Shown: positions 22,442 through 34,359 of the stretch, piece by piece
How positions within the stretch are numbered: position 1 is the stretch's first letter
Layout of the letters: each line of letters opens with the position of its first letter
Assembly: GCA_037367405.1 (NCBI GenBank)
Contig: JAZKJV010010627.1
Location: forward strand, 310,001 to 374,000
Direction of reading: 5' to 3'
Origin: Ottelia alismoides
Lineage: Eukaryota; Streptophyta; Magnoliopsida; Alismatales; Hydrocharitaceae
Length of the DNA stretch: 64,000 bases
Notes under the pieces: model-generated
Told to the model about the DNA's origin: nothing
Seen by the model: the letters and a program-made list of their open reading frames with translations, nothing else
Database searches by the model: none
Made by a program: the position numbers and the translations under genes

Positions 22442-23466
22442 CCTAGCCCAGCACCTTCGATCACGTCATCCACCAATTTTGGGGCTTCGTCCCAGTCTCC
22501 GGCTCTCCGATGACAGCGGAGGAGCCCCTTGAATGGAGGCGAAGTCGGCTGAAGCCTCGGTGAGATCCGTGGCCTCTGGCCATGTAGCGGTCGCCATCTG
22601 GCACCGCTGAGCACCTCGCATTGGCTGAGCGAGTCGTGCGACGACCGGAGCACCTCCAAGGCGCTCAGCCCAAGCCTCTTCGCCACCGGGTTCCCCTCCC
22701 CGATGAGGACCTCTCCCTCCGTGCTTTTTCTTGTATTTTTCCGATTTATCCCATTGCCTACAGCTACCATCACCCTCATCCGACCTCTTCATCAGCTCCG
22801 CCCGACCACCTACACCCTCGCCGACCACATCCCCTTTCTCCAGGATCCCCCCACGCTCTGATCACCTTCTTCACCACCTCGCCGGAGAAGAAGAACACGG
22901 GCCTCCATCTCCAACACTTCACGGCCCCCATTCCACTCATTTCACATCACTTTGAGCTTCGGCTATCGACTAACACTTGCAGGATCCTCAATGGCTGAAG
23001 TTGGCATTGGATCACCTTCGAGCTCCTCGCCTCCGGCGAGGCTTCACCGAGCAGCATGTCTAATCCACCAAGGAGCCTCGTCTCTACTCCAGGAACTTTG
23101 CCGCACATCCAGATAGCTCCGTCGACCATCCGACGACCTTACGAGGCGAGGCGGAGCTAGCAGCTACTCGTCGGAGCCCCGCCTCCTCCGATGAGCCGCG
23201 GAGGAGGATGAAGTTACAGGCACCGTCCGATCATCAGGATCGGACGGTCACGACGACACCACGTGGTGGACCCGAGCCTCCTTCCCGACCTATAGGCTCG
23301 GGTCCTCCAAGCCTAATATCGAACCTCCAGACATAGCCACGTGGCCCGAGCCAAAGGTGTTGACCCGAGCCTGGCCCCTCACATGCAGCGCATGTGAGGT
23401 GCTGGGTAAATTGCAGTGAAGACCTGAAAGTTTCAAGTATTTGCATTTCGGTCCCCAGGCACGTGC

Positions 23467-23774
23467 ATTGACCCCTAGAAATTGTGGACAAGGAAAAATC
23501 CATAAGGTTCGAGCCCTAAACCATGGACTTCCACCCTATGTCTGCAAGTCCGACTTTTATGTATTTTGGGAGTTGTAAGTGGTTTCCTCTGACCTTAGAA
23601 ATATATTTTGGTTTTCAGCACCTATAAGTTCCTTTTTGGGGTGTGATATTAAACCCAGCATCCCAGGAAGATCACTCCATTGATTGAGGAGACTCCTTGT
23701 ATGCTCGAGTAAAACAGTTTCAAATCACTAATTAAAATTGCCAAGAAAAAAATAGGCTGAATTCTTTCATCTTT
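23467..23774. other. 308-bp block present only in one LTR of LARD 1
   Basis: It lies between CACGTGC and CACGTGTGTGCC, where the 5' LTR has only two bases (17985). I recognise no gene in it. It lacks terminal inverted repeats and a clear target duplication beyond the CACGTG that the LTR already carries. It could be a small insertion, filler DNA from break repair, or an ancestral segment lost from the 5' LTR. Confidence 0.75.
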
Positions 23775-23886
23775 CACGTGTGTGCCTGGGTATTTTACAG
23801 GGAGACCCTCAGACTTTTTGAAAATTACAAATAGGCCCCTGCGCGCAAATGGAGAAATTACAAAATGGCCCAAGCAGTTTTCTTTA

Positions 23887-23922
23887 ATTGCATTTAGGTC
23901 CCTCCAGGGACCTAAATGCAAT
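23887..23922. repeat. Hairpin, 16-bp perfect stem, 4-nt loop
   Basis: ATTGCATTTAGGTCCC pairs fully with GGGACCTAAATGCAAT around TCCA. The 5' LTR lacks most of it. Other LARD LTRs keep a related 'gggactaaaatgcaat' string (38261, 44417, 10095). Confidence 0.92.
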
Positions 23923-24577
23923 ATTTATCTCTTTATTTTATTGCATTTTTATTACAATTATGCCCTTGCACTATTTTTAGCATAACTTGAGCATCGTAGG
24001 TCCAAATTGCATGATTTTAGTGTCGTTTTGATCCTTATTTTGTCCTCTACATTTTAGCATACCTTTTTGTCTCATTTGACACTCTTTTAATTAAAGTGAA
24101 TTTTTATGTGCTAATTGAAACCTGCTCTGCTTGCCTTGCTGTGATGTGATGACCGCTTTTCATTGATGGATTAAATTGCCTCTAATTTCATTTTTATCAT
24201 ATTGCTCATAATTTTAAGGTATAATTGTAGTCTTTAATCTGTAAATAATTTCTCTTGCATATTTATTAATGCACCACTTTATAATTGCATAAAAATATCT
24301 AAAAAAGTTGCATACAACATAGCATTACTTTGTAAATAACATAGTGCATCATAATTTGCATGTGGACCTGAAATTGGAATTAATCCACTCTGAGCTTAAT
24401 GAATCAAAATTCAATAGCTAAATTAGGCAGCTGTGTCCCTGTGTTCGACCTTGGTAGACTTACCAAGTATAAATATTCCACAGCATTCAAAGTCTGTGGT
24501 TTTTGCTGAACCAAATTCGCCTCCTGTACTACGACATAATTCCACAATATTATAGAGGCAAAATTTGACGTTCATCA

Positions 24578-25270
24578 GGACCACATACATCGGTATGTAT
24601 TTAAGTCAATAATACCTCCACATCCAGTAACCTTGTTACGGAAAGGCATCCTAGTCATTTTACCTCGAATACAATGTTCACAGGTAGGTAAAGATTGAAC
24701 CTGTAGAAAATCCAAAGGTCCATCCTTTATCAATTTATTGATCCTATCAACAAATAAATGACCAAGCCTTTGATGCCAAATCATATTTGAATGATTTTTA
24801 TTATTCCTAGATCTTTTAGGGTTTTTATTAGTGGTTGTAACATTCATGACATGCTTATTAATGCACAATTCATAGAGTCTGCCAGAAGTCAAAATACCAT
24901 CTACAATATATTTATCATAATGATTTATGACTAACTAATTACAGAATAGGAATGAATATCCACTTCTAACTAGCTTATATACATATATCAAATTCCTCCT
25001 GACTTCAGGTACATAAAGACACTCTTTAAGTACTAGGACTCTACCACTAGATAATGATAGCCGACAAGTCCCGACGGTGACTGCTGCAATACTTGCATCA
25101 GATCCCATCTGGATGACTATCTCCCCTTCTTCAAGTTTTTTAGTTTCCTGAAACAAATGCAACAAATTGCATACATGAACAGAAGCACCAGAATCAACAA
25201 CCCAACTTCCTTCTCATCCAATGAGAAAACTGGTCTCAATGATAAAAGTAGATTTCATACATGTTGGGGC
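24578..25270 (-). pseudogene. Copia protease and GAG-pre-integrase zinc region
   Basis: On the minus strand after gag: protease with an intact DSGAS catalytic motif (WVVDSGASVHVC, near 25195-25160), a run ending VLKECLYVPEVRRNLI (near 25030-24980), then the integrase HHCC zinc-binding part (MIWHQRLGH near 24765; CEHCIRGK near 24680). Lesions: a one-base frame change right after gag, an in-frame TGA just before the protease (near 25217), and an in-frame TAG near 24934. The frame is then cut by LARD 1 at 24578 and resumes at 15831. The protease would mature Gag-Pol and the zinc region would help bind the LTR ends. Confidence 0.92.
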
Positions 25271-25271
25271 T

Positions 25272-26099
25272 TTACCTTTTGTCGAATGACTTCAGGTAAT
25301 CTGGGAAATTATGCCTCCAGTGCCCCGGCTTTTTGCAGTGGTGACAGACGTCGGTTTTCTTCGACGCCATTAGAGTGGATGCATTGGAAGATGAGCCAAC
25401 ACTTTGTCCCTTCTTCTTTCTCTTCTGGGTTGGGCCCTTCCGAGAACCATGCTTCCGACTGCGCTTCCCTCTGACCTGTGCAACCATTGCACTGCCAGCA
25501 GGACCATCTTTCTTCATCACGTCTTCTACAGATTTTAATGCAGTAAGAAGCCCAACATTTGTCAACTCCAGCTTGTTCATGTGGAATGACACTACAAAGT
25601 TATTTAAAGACTTGGGCAATGATAGCAGAATGAAATCAGATTGCATGTCTGCATCCATGGTTGCCCCTAGAGTCTCCAGCTCTGATAAGTACCCAAACAT
25701 TTTGAGTACATGTTCACGAACCGAAGTCCCTTCCTGCATCTTGCAGCAAACGAATTCTTTCATAACATTGTACCGCTGGGTGTGGTTAATGTCACCAAAC
25801 ATATCTTTCAGATTCTGCATAATCTCCTGGCAAGTACTCATCTCCACATGTTGTTTCTGAAGAACATTGGAGAGAGAACCCAAGATGTAGCATCTAGCCA
25901 AGACATGATCTTCATCATACTTGTCATTGTATGCTTTCTCTTCCTTAGATTTAGGGTTTTCATGCTTGTCTTCTGAGAGCACATAACTGATGCGCTTCGC
26001 TGAGAGTACAAGCTCCAAATTACAGATCCAATCTGAGTAATTCGGTCCGGTCAACTGGTTGACCTCCAGAAGCCTGCTCAGTGGGTTCATGGAATTCAT
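25272..26099 (-). CDS. Copia gag (capsid and zinc knuckle), 275 aa
   Basis: Uninterrupted frame. Start ATG at 26099, chosen because the N-terminal LLEVNQLTGPNYSDW block typical of copia gag begins about 10 residues later. Residues about 15-200 form the capsid-like UBN2 region (LARCYILGSLSN, TSVREHVLKM, LSLPKSLNNFVVSF). A Lys/Arg-rich linker follows (about 205-235), then a zinc knuckle CHHCKKPGHWRHNF near residue 255. The usual fourth ligand, Cys, is Phe here (TTC for TGC), so zinc and RNA binding may be weak. The protein would form the particle that packages element RNA. It is intact in length, but the pol genes behind it are broken. Confidence 0.92.
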   Translation of the reverse strand: MNSMNPLSRLLEVNQLTGPNYSDWICNLELVLSAKRISYVLSEDKHENPKSKEEKAYNDKYDEDHVLARCYILGSLSNVLQKQHVEMSTCQEIMQNLKDMFGDINHTQRYNVMKEFVCCKMQEGTSVREHVLKMFGYLSELETLGATMDADMQSDFILLSLPKSLNNFVVSFHMNKLELTNVGLLTALKSVEDVMKKDGPAGSAMVAQVRGKRSRKHGSRKGPTQKRKKKGQSVGSSSNASTLMASKKTDVCHHCKKPGHWRHNFPDYLKSFDKR

Positions 26100-27815
26100 T
26101 TTCTGAAATTAAGAATGCACTATATTAGAACATATAATCATATATTCAATTTAATTTTATTTGATCAAGGCATTTTAAATCAAATTAGTCTTGCTATGTC
26201 AACTATGAAAGTTTATTCCCTTAATCACTTTCAAAGTAAGAGATATATTTACCGCTATATCTCAAGCAAGAACTGGGATCTCCTCTTTATCTTTGTCATA
26301 TCCCAATAATATGAGAACCTATGACTCCAATAAAGAGAAGCGGGAACACATTCCGCCTTGCAAGTCCAACTTGCATTTTCCAATTCGGTCTTTAATACCC
26401 GGGCCCACCACCCCTAAGGTGATGTTGACCCGTCATTAATTGAACCAACCGTCAACATGAATACAACTCGCTATGCGCAATCCAATATCGCCCCAATAAT
26501 ATGAGGACCTGATATTGGGGTCACTACACATACGTCCTTACTCTTTCGAGAAGCGATGAGCCCGATCCAAATGGATCATATGTAGGAGCTATCACTTCGG
26601 ACAGGCGTCTCCTACATATAATATCTGGTGACGAAACCCTTCGCCTTGACGGGAGACCATGGATGTCACTTGTGTGATCATCCATTTCATATTCAAATTT
26701 TAATTAATTATTATGAATCAAATTCATGTAATTAATTCTTCCAAGGGAATTATCAACTCTATTCATAATAGAGTATTTTAATTGGATACAATTAATTCAA
26801 TCGGATTAAATTAATTATCTATCCAATTCAATCAATCAAACTTGATTGTTTTTGCTTGAATATATATATGGTATTATTCTCAAAGTACGTATTAATTCGT
26901 ATTTTATAATTAGAAAATACTTCTTGATTTCTTCGGCATTATCCAAACCCTACCCGTTGTTATGGCCAGTACCGGCGAGAGTGGGACGGACCACATACGT
27001 TGCAACCCGCTACCCCAGCGATCTCCGACTAGACACCATATCCGCCTCGGGAAAGGATAATACCAAATAGATCAATTTGTACTTGAGATGATCATCGGTT
27101 CTTCAACCGAAATTATACCATATAGTAATCAAAACATTTTTTATTATAAGAAAATTTGCTAGACAAATTCCCAATCCTATTCAAACAAGGAGTTTGATGA
27201 TTGTGTTTCCAATTTTGATCTAGATCAAATATAATCAATTATTGGTTGAGGCCAAGTCAAATAAGAAAATAATCATCTTCTAATATTTCTCAAATATTTT
27301 CCATAATTATTTCTTGAAATTAACAATTAATTTCATTAATTGACAATCACATGGTTCTTATTTAGGACTGTAATTTCAGCAGTGACCCCTACTTACTAAA
27401 ATTAACATATCTCAATCATAGTAAATCCAAATTAGACAAAATCAATTTTTATAGATTGCTAATTTGATTTAGGACAGAACTCAAGTGATATTTCACGCAT
27501 TTCGAGCAAGTCTAAACAATAATTAACTCTTTAATCATGTTAAGATTTGCAGTTCCCGTAACAGTGCATACATGTTCATTAAAACAACCATATCTCGAAC
27601 AAACAAAATCCAAATTACGTAAACTCAGATCCTATGGTTTACTTATTTAATGGGGAAAAATCTAAGTGTTAAATTCGTGTTTAAACAATTTAAATAGTGT
27701 CGAATTTATTCACTAAACAGAAGTGCAAAAATCAAATGTGATAAAAACTTTCGCGACCTCTACGAACCCAAGACGTCCTAGGTTTGTGGATCGTATCCAA
27801 AAACCTTCGACCTAA
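26100..27815 (-). other. Copia 5' leader between primer site and gag
   Basis: About 1.7 kb with no credible long frame on the element strand. AT-rich near 26680-26900 and 27100-27720, with a GC-richer block at 26340-26660. It probably holds the packaging signal. This is inferred from position only. Confidence 0.7.
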
Positions 27816-27828
27816 GGCTCTGATACCA
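27816..27828 (-). other. tRNA-iMet primer-binding site of copia
   Basis: TGGTATCAGAGCC on the minus strand, two bases after the 5' LTR end. This is the standard initiator-Met primer site of plant copia elements. Confidence 0.95.
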
Positions 27829-27830
27829 CT

Positions 27831-30354
27831 TGAAGGATATGGAAAGATCCTCAAGCGCATCACGGAAGCATGAGCGTCGTATCGGATACGACGGAGAACG
27901 ACTAGTCGTACTAGTAGTTCGGTGCAGCGGAATTTAAAAAATTTCATGTGATGAAACCACATGATCCAAGAACGATTCTCGGATCGTTTCATCTATAACC
28001 ACAACAAGTATAATGAAATACCTCTTGAAGCATGGTTGATCGAGTCTTTAAGAAAAGAGACCTCCTGTCTCAAGTCCAGTCGTCGGAGAGATTGCTTGCG
28101 AGCGCGGGGATGAATCGTGTTGTCCTCGCAATCCAACAAGTTGATCCAAGCACGGTTGCTCCTGATCTCGTCGTACGAGATTGAACGTCTCCCTCGTGAG
28201 CGTAGCACTCCAAGAAGATGGAGAACCGTAGAGTGTCGAAGTGGCGACGCAGTGGCGTAGGCGACGATGAAGACCTCCTCTAGGGTTTGGTGGTCGGCCA
28301 CCAAATAGAGGGAGAGAAGGTTGGTGTGTGGAGAGAAAATAGATAGAGAGAGAGAGATGTGCTACCAATAGCATGTACAAGAGAGCATGGTATGCCTCTC
28401 TATTTATAGGGTTTTGGGATCCATGGATCTCAATCCATGGGACATATAAATCAATGGATGAGATTGATTTATGTCAATCCAATGGTCAAGATTGTTGTTG
28501 GAAAAAACCAACAACTTCTGATTTAATTTAGATTAAAATATATTTGACAAAATCAAATATAAATCAATCCTATATTACATCAACAAATAAGGAGAGAATA
28601 TACATGGATATTTCATCTCCATGTACATTCAAGGGGGACGGCAACCCATTCCAATAGGAATTGGGTGCCGCCCACCACCTTCCGTGTGGGGCAATCTCAT
28701 GGATTTCCATGAGATTGCATGCCTCCTTGAATTTCTCCATTATTTATTTCCAACAACTTTTGTTGGGATTTATTCACCAAAATAATTCACAATTAATTTT
28801 GGAAATATTGCAATCTTGACATTGGAAAATTGTGAATCACATTCACAACCTAAAACAAAATATAATTTACATTTTCAATTAATTAGACAATGTGTATCCA
28901 ATACACATTAATAATTAATCAACAAATATAAATTATATTTAACTCTCTCTAATACATTATAAATCACATTTATAATATATTATGAATAATTGGATATTTC
29001 TATCCACATTATTCTTATCCATAATAATTAAATCATATTTAATTATATTGGATAATTCCTCATACATCATGATAATTAAATCACATTTAGTTATCAACTT
29101 CTCAATGCTTAGATCTTATGGAATTATTCTTGAACCATTCAAGAACAATGTTATTTCTCCTCAGATACTTGGAGATAAGGACAGGGTGATTATATTGTTC
29201 CACGTATAGTGACGTGGATATTGAGATCACATCTCAAATCCAGATCCCATGGACCTCTCATAGATGCTTGATTAAATCAAGACCGTAAACCTAATCTTCT
29301 CATTGCATCTGAATCTCATTCAGATCAATGTCCAGAACATGGACTAAGATTAGGTCACTTCTCTAATGAGAGGAGTCACTAAAATCCAGACCTGTGTCAT
29401 CACTCCCTCGGAATGGAAGTGTCATGGTTATACAATCGTTTATGATCAAATCACCCTCAAGTATTCCCAATACCTGTACATCCTACATACTGGAAGACTC
29501 ATGATCATCCTGAAGATTAAGATCACTTTTTCATTGTCATCTTCATGGTCTGATCACTAAGTTTCTCAATCTTGGTCCTTGGGATATGGTACAGATCATA
29601 TGCTTTCACAAAGCATATATCTTACCTTCAAATTCATGTCATGATTCTAAAGCATGACGACCATGCATGGAATTTGATCAGTCCCAATACCTCATGAGTG
29701 AGCTCATGTCTCTCGGTTCACAAGTGAACCTGTATGATCCCTTTGAGAGATCGTATTACTCATATGCCCTTACATGCACACCAGCTCGCCGGTGTATAGA
29801 CCTTGGTTAGGCCATCAACCTATTGGTCTGCCAAATGTACACACTTAGACATATAGCAATACATCTGTCTCTGGTCAGAGAATGTTTGCCTGTGATGTGA
29901 TAGTATTCATCATAGGTCTTTGGTTATCTCGATCTCGTTAAGTCAACCCATTGACTCAACTAATCTGATACCTCCGAATCACTATTCCCATGCAGAGGAC
30001 CTGCATCAAGAGGTCGATCAGACATCAGCCTAATGAGATAGGATTGCCATCTCCTTCTCAGGCTGGAGATCACTACTTGTCAATCATTGATGATGCTTGA
30101 TGAGTCCTCTATCTAACTCCTTAGATATTCATCCAAGCATCAGCCTCCATGATTCAATCAATGAATCAACAGCTGTATGATTATCAAGTTGGCCATGGTA
30201 CATAACCCATATTGTACAGAGGGACCTTATAGTGCATCCATTCAATCAATTTCAGAAAGGGAGTGAAACATAATCAATAACTTTTATTGATAAATCATTT
30301 ATTACAATAACATTTATTGCAGGAATGGTTCGCCTCGGGCTCACATTGCTAACA
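27831..30354 (-). repeat. 5' LTR of copia
   Basis: 2524 bp, TGTTAG...CCTTCA on the minus strand. Uninterrupted partner of 7370-13415. The right 764 bp has the same length as the partner block. Confidence 0.95.
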
Positions 30355-30740
30355 AAGGGATGAATGGCGAAGGTGCACGATAGTTCAGATGAGTAAATTA
30401 TTGTGCAGAAACTACGGATAAAATGCTAGAAACTACAATGAGAAAAAAAGAAATACTGACATGAGATTTGAAGGTTGAAGATGAAGTGAATAAGGATTGG
30501 ATCTTGAGCCGGAATTGCGAAGCTTGAAGCTCTACGGTGTTCGCTTGAAGTTCCTGGATATGGAACTAAGCTCAAACAGCCTCAAAATCAGTCTGTAACT
30601 TGGCGAGAAGGCCAAGGATCTCCGGAGGTGCACACCGTTGTGGCGCTCAATCTGGCCCTCTTACTATCATTGGAGGTTAGAGAGGATTGGGTGTAGGTCC
30701 GTAAATGGCCGATAGTTGGTAACGGAGGCTGGTGGATGAG

Positions 30741-30748
30741 TATTTAAA
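30741..30748 (-). promoter_or_regulatory. Putative LTR TATA box
   Basis: TATTTAAA, placed as in the other minus-oriented LARD LTRs. Confidence 0.5.
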
Positions 30749-31277
30749 GAGGAGACGATGGAGGTTATAGGAGGTTTTGATGGAAGTTTCAACCTCATTG
30801 TTTGGTTGGTTAGTGATAGGATGAGATCAAAGGTAGGCGGGAGTTAGGGTTGAATGGTGAAATGATTAGTGTAAGTTTTGAGGTAAGAAACTGCGTAAGG
30901 AGGTTGAAGAAATTGGGGGAAATTGCCATAGGATGAAAGGTTTACGCCGTTTAGGCGTAGAGGGCTGGAGGTTGAAGGAGATCCAAGAGTCATTGGATCA
31001 TAAGATCCAACGATCCAGAATGAGGCGCAGATCAATGGCTGGATTCGATATATGAAAGATAGATCAAACGGTAGGGAATCATGCGCTAGAGGACGGTCAC
31101 AATCTGTCTGATCAAGAAGCGATCCGACGGTTCACAAGAGAGGTGGGTGGAAACACAGGAGAGGACCACGTGGTGTGATATGAAGGTGCCACGTGGCCCA
31201 ATTAGAATTGAAGAAAATCAATAAATCAAAGAAAAATCCAGAGAAAATAGTCAGAGGATGAATTACAAAAAGTCATA

Positions 31278-31321
31278 AACATAAAAGTTGTAGATCTCGA
31301 TGAGATCTACAACTTTCATGT
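31278..31321. repeat. Conserved 45-nt LTR hairpin (best-paired copy)
   Basis: AACATAAAAGTTGTAGATCTC and GAGATCTACAACTTTCATGT pair almost fully around a 3-4 nt loop. The pairing is kept although the sequence has drifted from the copies at 12107 and 40312. Confidence 0.88.
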
Positions 31322-31660
31322 AGAAGTCAAAGAGATCAGAGGTCATTTATGCACAGTTAAAAATTAAATACTATTAAAAACCATATAAAATAATTTTCTT
31401 TATTTTTCTTTTGCTTATTTTTTTGTATTTTTATTTTGTTTTATGTTATTTTATTTATATACAATTTTAATTTAATTTGATTTTATTTTTAATGTAAAAT
31501 AAAAACATAGAATAATATCATATTAATATATAATAATTAGTGTCATTTACATACAACACATAATTTGTTAACTAATGTTATTTAGCTAATGAATCTTGTG
31601 ATTAACTTAAGCAAGAGAGTTAATAATAGAAATTAGTGATGATAAATATGGGATTTATCA

Positions 31661-33819
31661 CTCCCCCATTCTCATCTCCATGATGATGCCCATCTTCCTC
31701 TCTCCTCTCTCCTCTATTCAATATCAGCATTAAGATCATGTCTCTCAGTCTAGCATGGATGTTGGCATGCTCGGTAAGCTAGGCATGGATGGCTTGAATG
31801 GATGCCAACATTGTACCATTAATCTCATGCTGCTCAATAACTTGACCCTTTCCCTTCGGTGGTACCATCGAGTCCTTTGAATCTTAATCAATCTTTGAAA
31901 ATATGTAAGGCACTCGATCAGTCCTCAAGAAATATAGAGTCTCAAATGATACTTTGATATTACAGTTAATCTTAAATAAGGGATTTATTTGTGAAAGAAA
32001 TAGAGAAGTGGAAAAAGAAGTCAATTCGGAAAGAGAGTCATCCTGAATCAGTGAAGATGAATGAAATAAGGTGTATAAAGATAATCTCACGAAGTTCGAG
32101 CACAAATACTCCAATCCGACATCTTCGAAGACAAGAGGCAAGATGCAAGAACATGAGGTCAAACAAGAAGAAGAAAATGAAGTGAAGACACGAAGTGCAC
32201 GAAGGGATCTCTATCATTAGCAAACAAACACAAAACAAACCCTAGATTCACAAAATGAAAACAGGTGAAAATCGTAAGAGTTCGGTCTTATCTATTCTCT
32301 TTTAGTTTAGTGAATCTACAAGAAGTTGATAATACCAAACACACAGGGTGAGTTACCGCTATTGCCCAGCGTGCATTCTCAATTCTCCCTAATCAATGGA
32401 ACTATTTGCCTGGGTTGTCCGGTTCAATATCAAGCCTAAAGGGAGAAAGGAGAATGAGCACATGAAAATGGTTTTCTAATGTATGAGGCAAGTGCTTGCA
32501 TCTTAACCATGCATCAAAGAGTAATGCACAGAATCATAGGGCATAAGTTCAGGGATTTGGGCTCTAACCTTATGATTTCATCCTCACCCACTCTATCTTG
32601 ATATAAGTACCTGCAAATAATGAGGGGGTTACTCTCACAAAACAATGAATGATTTCTCCTTACGTTTAGTTTTAGGGTCGAGTGAAAATTAACAATTACT
32701 TTTGTATTGGTTATCTCTTTTTTGAGTCTTTTTCAAACAAATGATTTAACGATTTTTAAAATTCCTTTTATTTCCTAAGTGAGAGAAATCAAGGGATGAA
32801 GTCAGAAAAGCTGATGCGACGGAAATCATGATGCATGCATAAGTAAAGAGATGTGTACCTTGCTCCAACAATTTACATGCAAAATGATCCTTGCATAAAA
32901 TAAAAGATAGAAATAAAGCTACTTAAATGATGCAAGAGAAACATCCTAAGAAGTAACTTCTATTAGAAGGCAAGAACATGTTAATTTGGCTAGTCCAATC
33001 CTACGAACTAAGCTATACAGGTATTCTTATTTAGGTGATTTGGACCTAATCAGTTACCTGGCTCAGCCAAGATAATAGAACATACTTCTAAGGTCTCAAG
33101 TACAAAAATCAAGAGAAAACAAATAAAAATAAATAATGAAAATAAAAATCCAGTGAGGTATCCCAAGTGCACCGACACTTGCTCAAACATACCCCGGACA
33201 CACAATGGTACATAATGGCCTAGAAAACAGAAAAAGGGCAAGCGCCAAAAACTATTACAAATTTATACAACGGTACATGGAAATAATATACTTAAAATAA
33301 AACAAAAAAATCAAATGCTCAAACGGCCCTTCTAATTTCTTGCTTCTTCTCTGTTACGCCCTCATGCTGCTTGATGAAGAAATGAGTCGCCTCCACTTTG
33401 CTCGGGTGCATCGACGCTCCTAAGAATGTTGCCCTTGCTTGTTAAGACCTCACAAGAAAGAGGGAAACAAGAAAGGTGTCAGATCACAGTTATGAAAATA
33501 TGAGAAAAAATAAGAAAATAAAAGCAAATAATATAGACAAAAAATCAAACAAACAAGTGGATATAGGGAAAAATGAGAAGAGCAAGGAATAATAATCTCA
33601 AATGAATCCATAAGTCTGATATTGGTTAGCTTTCGGTGTCTAACAAATTGGATCCTACGAGCACTATGTAAGCTCCCTCACGGCACGCAAAATTCAAAGG
33701 GAGTGCTCACTCCTCAACAAGATTCAATCCACACAAGATATATACAAGAAAATAGACAGAAATAAAATGGAATAAAGACAGAAAAGGCTTGGTAAGAGGT
33801 TGAGACAAAGAACCTTTAT
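31661..33819 (-). other. Element interior, non-coding or decayed
   Basis: Begins with a reversed polypurine tract (31661-31668). Near 31780-31880 the minus strand reads a short Met-rich, gag-like stretch (EQHEINGTMLASIQAIHA) that soon stops. The rest (32200-33800) is AT-rich without motifs. Its shape (PPT, then long non-coding sequence) resembles the LARD interiors, but I could not align it to them by eye. No primer site is seen before the chromovirus sequence begins at 33820. Confidence 0.45.
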
Positions 33820-34359
33820 GATTCAGATAGACTCCAAGAGACACGAGAAGCTATAGAGCTTGCTCGAAAAAGACTAATAACTTCTCAGAGTCGCCAGAAA
33901 AGCTATAGTGATACCATGTGAAAAGATCCTGAGTTTGATGTAGGTGACATTGCATTCCTCAAAGTATTTCCTATGAAGGGAGTCCAGAGGTTTGGCTTGT
34001 GTGGGAAGTTGGCACCCAAATTCGTGGGTCCCTTTTGAAATTATTCAACAGATTGGAAAAGTTGCATATAGACTTGCACTTCCTCCACATCTTTTAGCAA
34101 TACATGATGTTTTCATGTATCAAATCTGAGAAAGTATATTAAGGATCATGAGCATAAGATAAGCTATGATGATCTGCATGTTGAGCCAGACTTAACATAC
34201 CTTGAAATACCTATGAAAATACTAGATAGGGATATCACAAAGTTGAGGAATAAAGAGGTACCTCTAATTAAAATGTTGCGGTGGAACCAATAGTTTAAAG
34301 AAGCCACATGGGAACATGAGGAAGATATGAGAGAAAAATATCCCTACTTGTTTGAATGA
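33820..34359 (+). pseudogene. Chromovirus integrase C-terminus and chromodomain-like end
   Basis: Plus strand. Motifs in order: SRQKSYSD (about 33890), FDVGDIAFLKVFPMKGVQRF (about 33950), KLAPKFVGPF then EIIQQIG...AYRLALPP (about 34020-34095), an HDVF..SNLRKYI block (about 34105-34140), LTYLEIPMKILDRD (about 34195-34235), LIKMLRWNQ (about 34265), EATWEHEEDMREKYPYLFE (about 34305-34356). This is the standard C-terminus of a Tekay/Del-like chromovirus, whose chromodomain steers insertion into heterochromatin. Broken by a TGA near 33930, one-base frame changes near 34030 and 34113, and a TAG near 34291. The part upstream of 33820 is missing. Confidence 0.88.

Larger units (their letters stand above)
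15832..24577 (+). mobile_element. LARD 1: non-coding LTR retrotransposon, plus orientation
   Basis: 8746 bp with LTRs of 2924 and 3290 bp, beginning TGATGA and ending TTCATCA. The 2532-bp interior holds a tRNA-Asp type primer site directly after the left LTR and a polypurine tract directly before the right LTR. No gag or pol motif is seen in any frame, so it is a large retrotransposon derivative that needs proteins from elsewhere. The Asp-type primer site is usual for Athila/Tat-like gypsy elements in plants, which suggests the helper lineage. It is inserted in the copia integrase with target duplication GGACC. Confidence 0.95.
21288..24577 (+). repeat. 3' LTR of LARD 1
   Basis: Starts TGATGGATCTCG and ends GACGTTCATCA. 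It aligns with 15832-18755 throughout. Extra segments relative to the 5' LTR: the left arm and loop of a hairpin at 22163-22190, a 308-bp block at about 23467-23774, and one arm of a 16-bp-stem hairpin at 23887-23922. TATA box at 22435. Its 21-bp terminal palindrome has decayed (TGATGGATCTCGTATTAGTCA). Confidence 0.95.
7370..30354 (-). mobile_element. Ty1/copia retrotransposon with two nested insertions
   Basis: Minus-strand element. The right LTR (27831-30354) is its 5' LTR and the split left LTR (7370-13415) its 3' LTR. Both begin TGTTAG and end CCTTCA on the minus strand. Order inside: tRNA-iMet primer site (27816-27828), leader of about 1.7 kb, gag, protease, integrase, reverse transcriptase, RNase H, polypurine tract. 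Without its two inserted elements it would be about 10.7 kb. Flanks are AATGG (left) and AAGGG (right), a 5-bp target duplication with one mismatch. Over a 764-bp LTR block compared by eye I count 16 differences, 14 of them transitions, so it is fairly young. Several coding lesions make it defective. Its Angela/Tork-like lineage is a guess from gag and RT style. Confidence 0.93.
30360..31660 (-). repeat. Right part of the LTR split by copia
   Basis: Continuation of 5973-7369. It holds a TATTTAAA box (30741), several ATCCAACG-type short inverted repeats (30990-31140), CACGTG sites (31170-31195), the 45-nt hairpin (31278-31321) and the terminal palindrome TGATAAATATGGGATTTATCA (31640-31660). 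The following CTCCCCCATT is the reverse of a polypurine tract, so this is the 3' LTR of a minus-oriented element whose interior continues to the right. Confidence 0.75.

Noticed and set aside
23467..23774. A MITE
   Set aside because: No terminal inverted repeats found, and the flanking CACGTG can be explained by the LTR's own motif cluster.
33820..34359. Endogenous pararetrovirus sequence
   Set aside because: The motif order (GPFEI-type box, VAYRLALPP, LDR, EATWE) is that of a gypsy integrase tail with chromodomain. No movement protein or other pararetrovirus feature was seen anywhere in the window.
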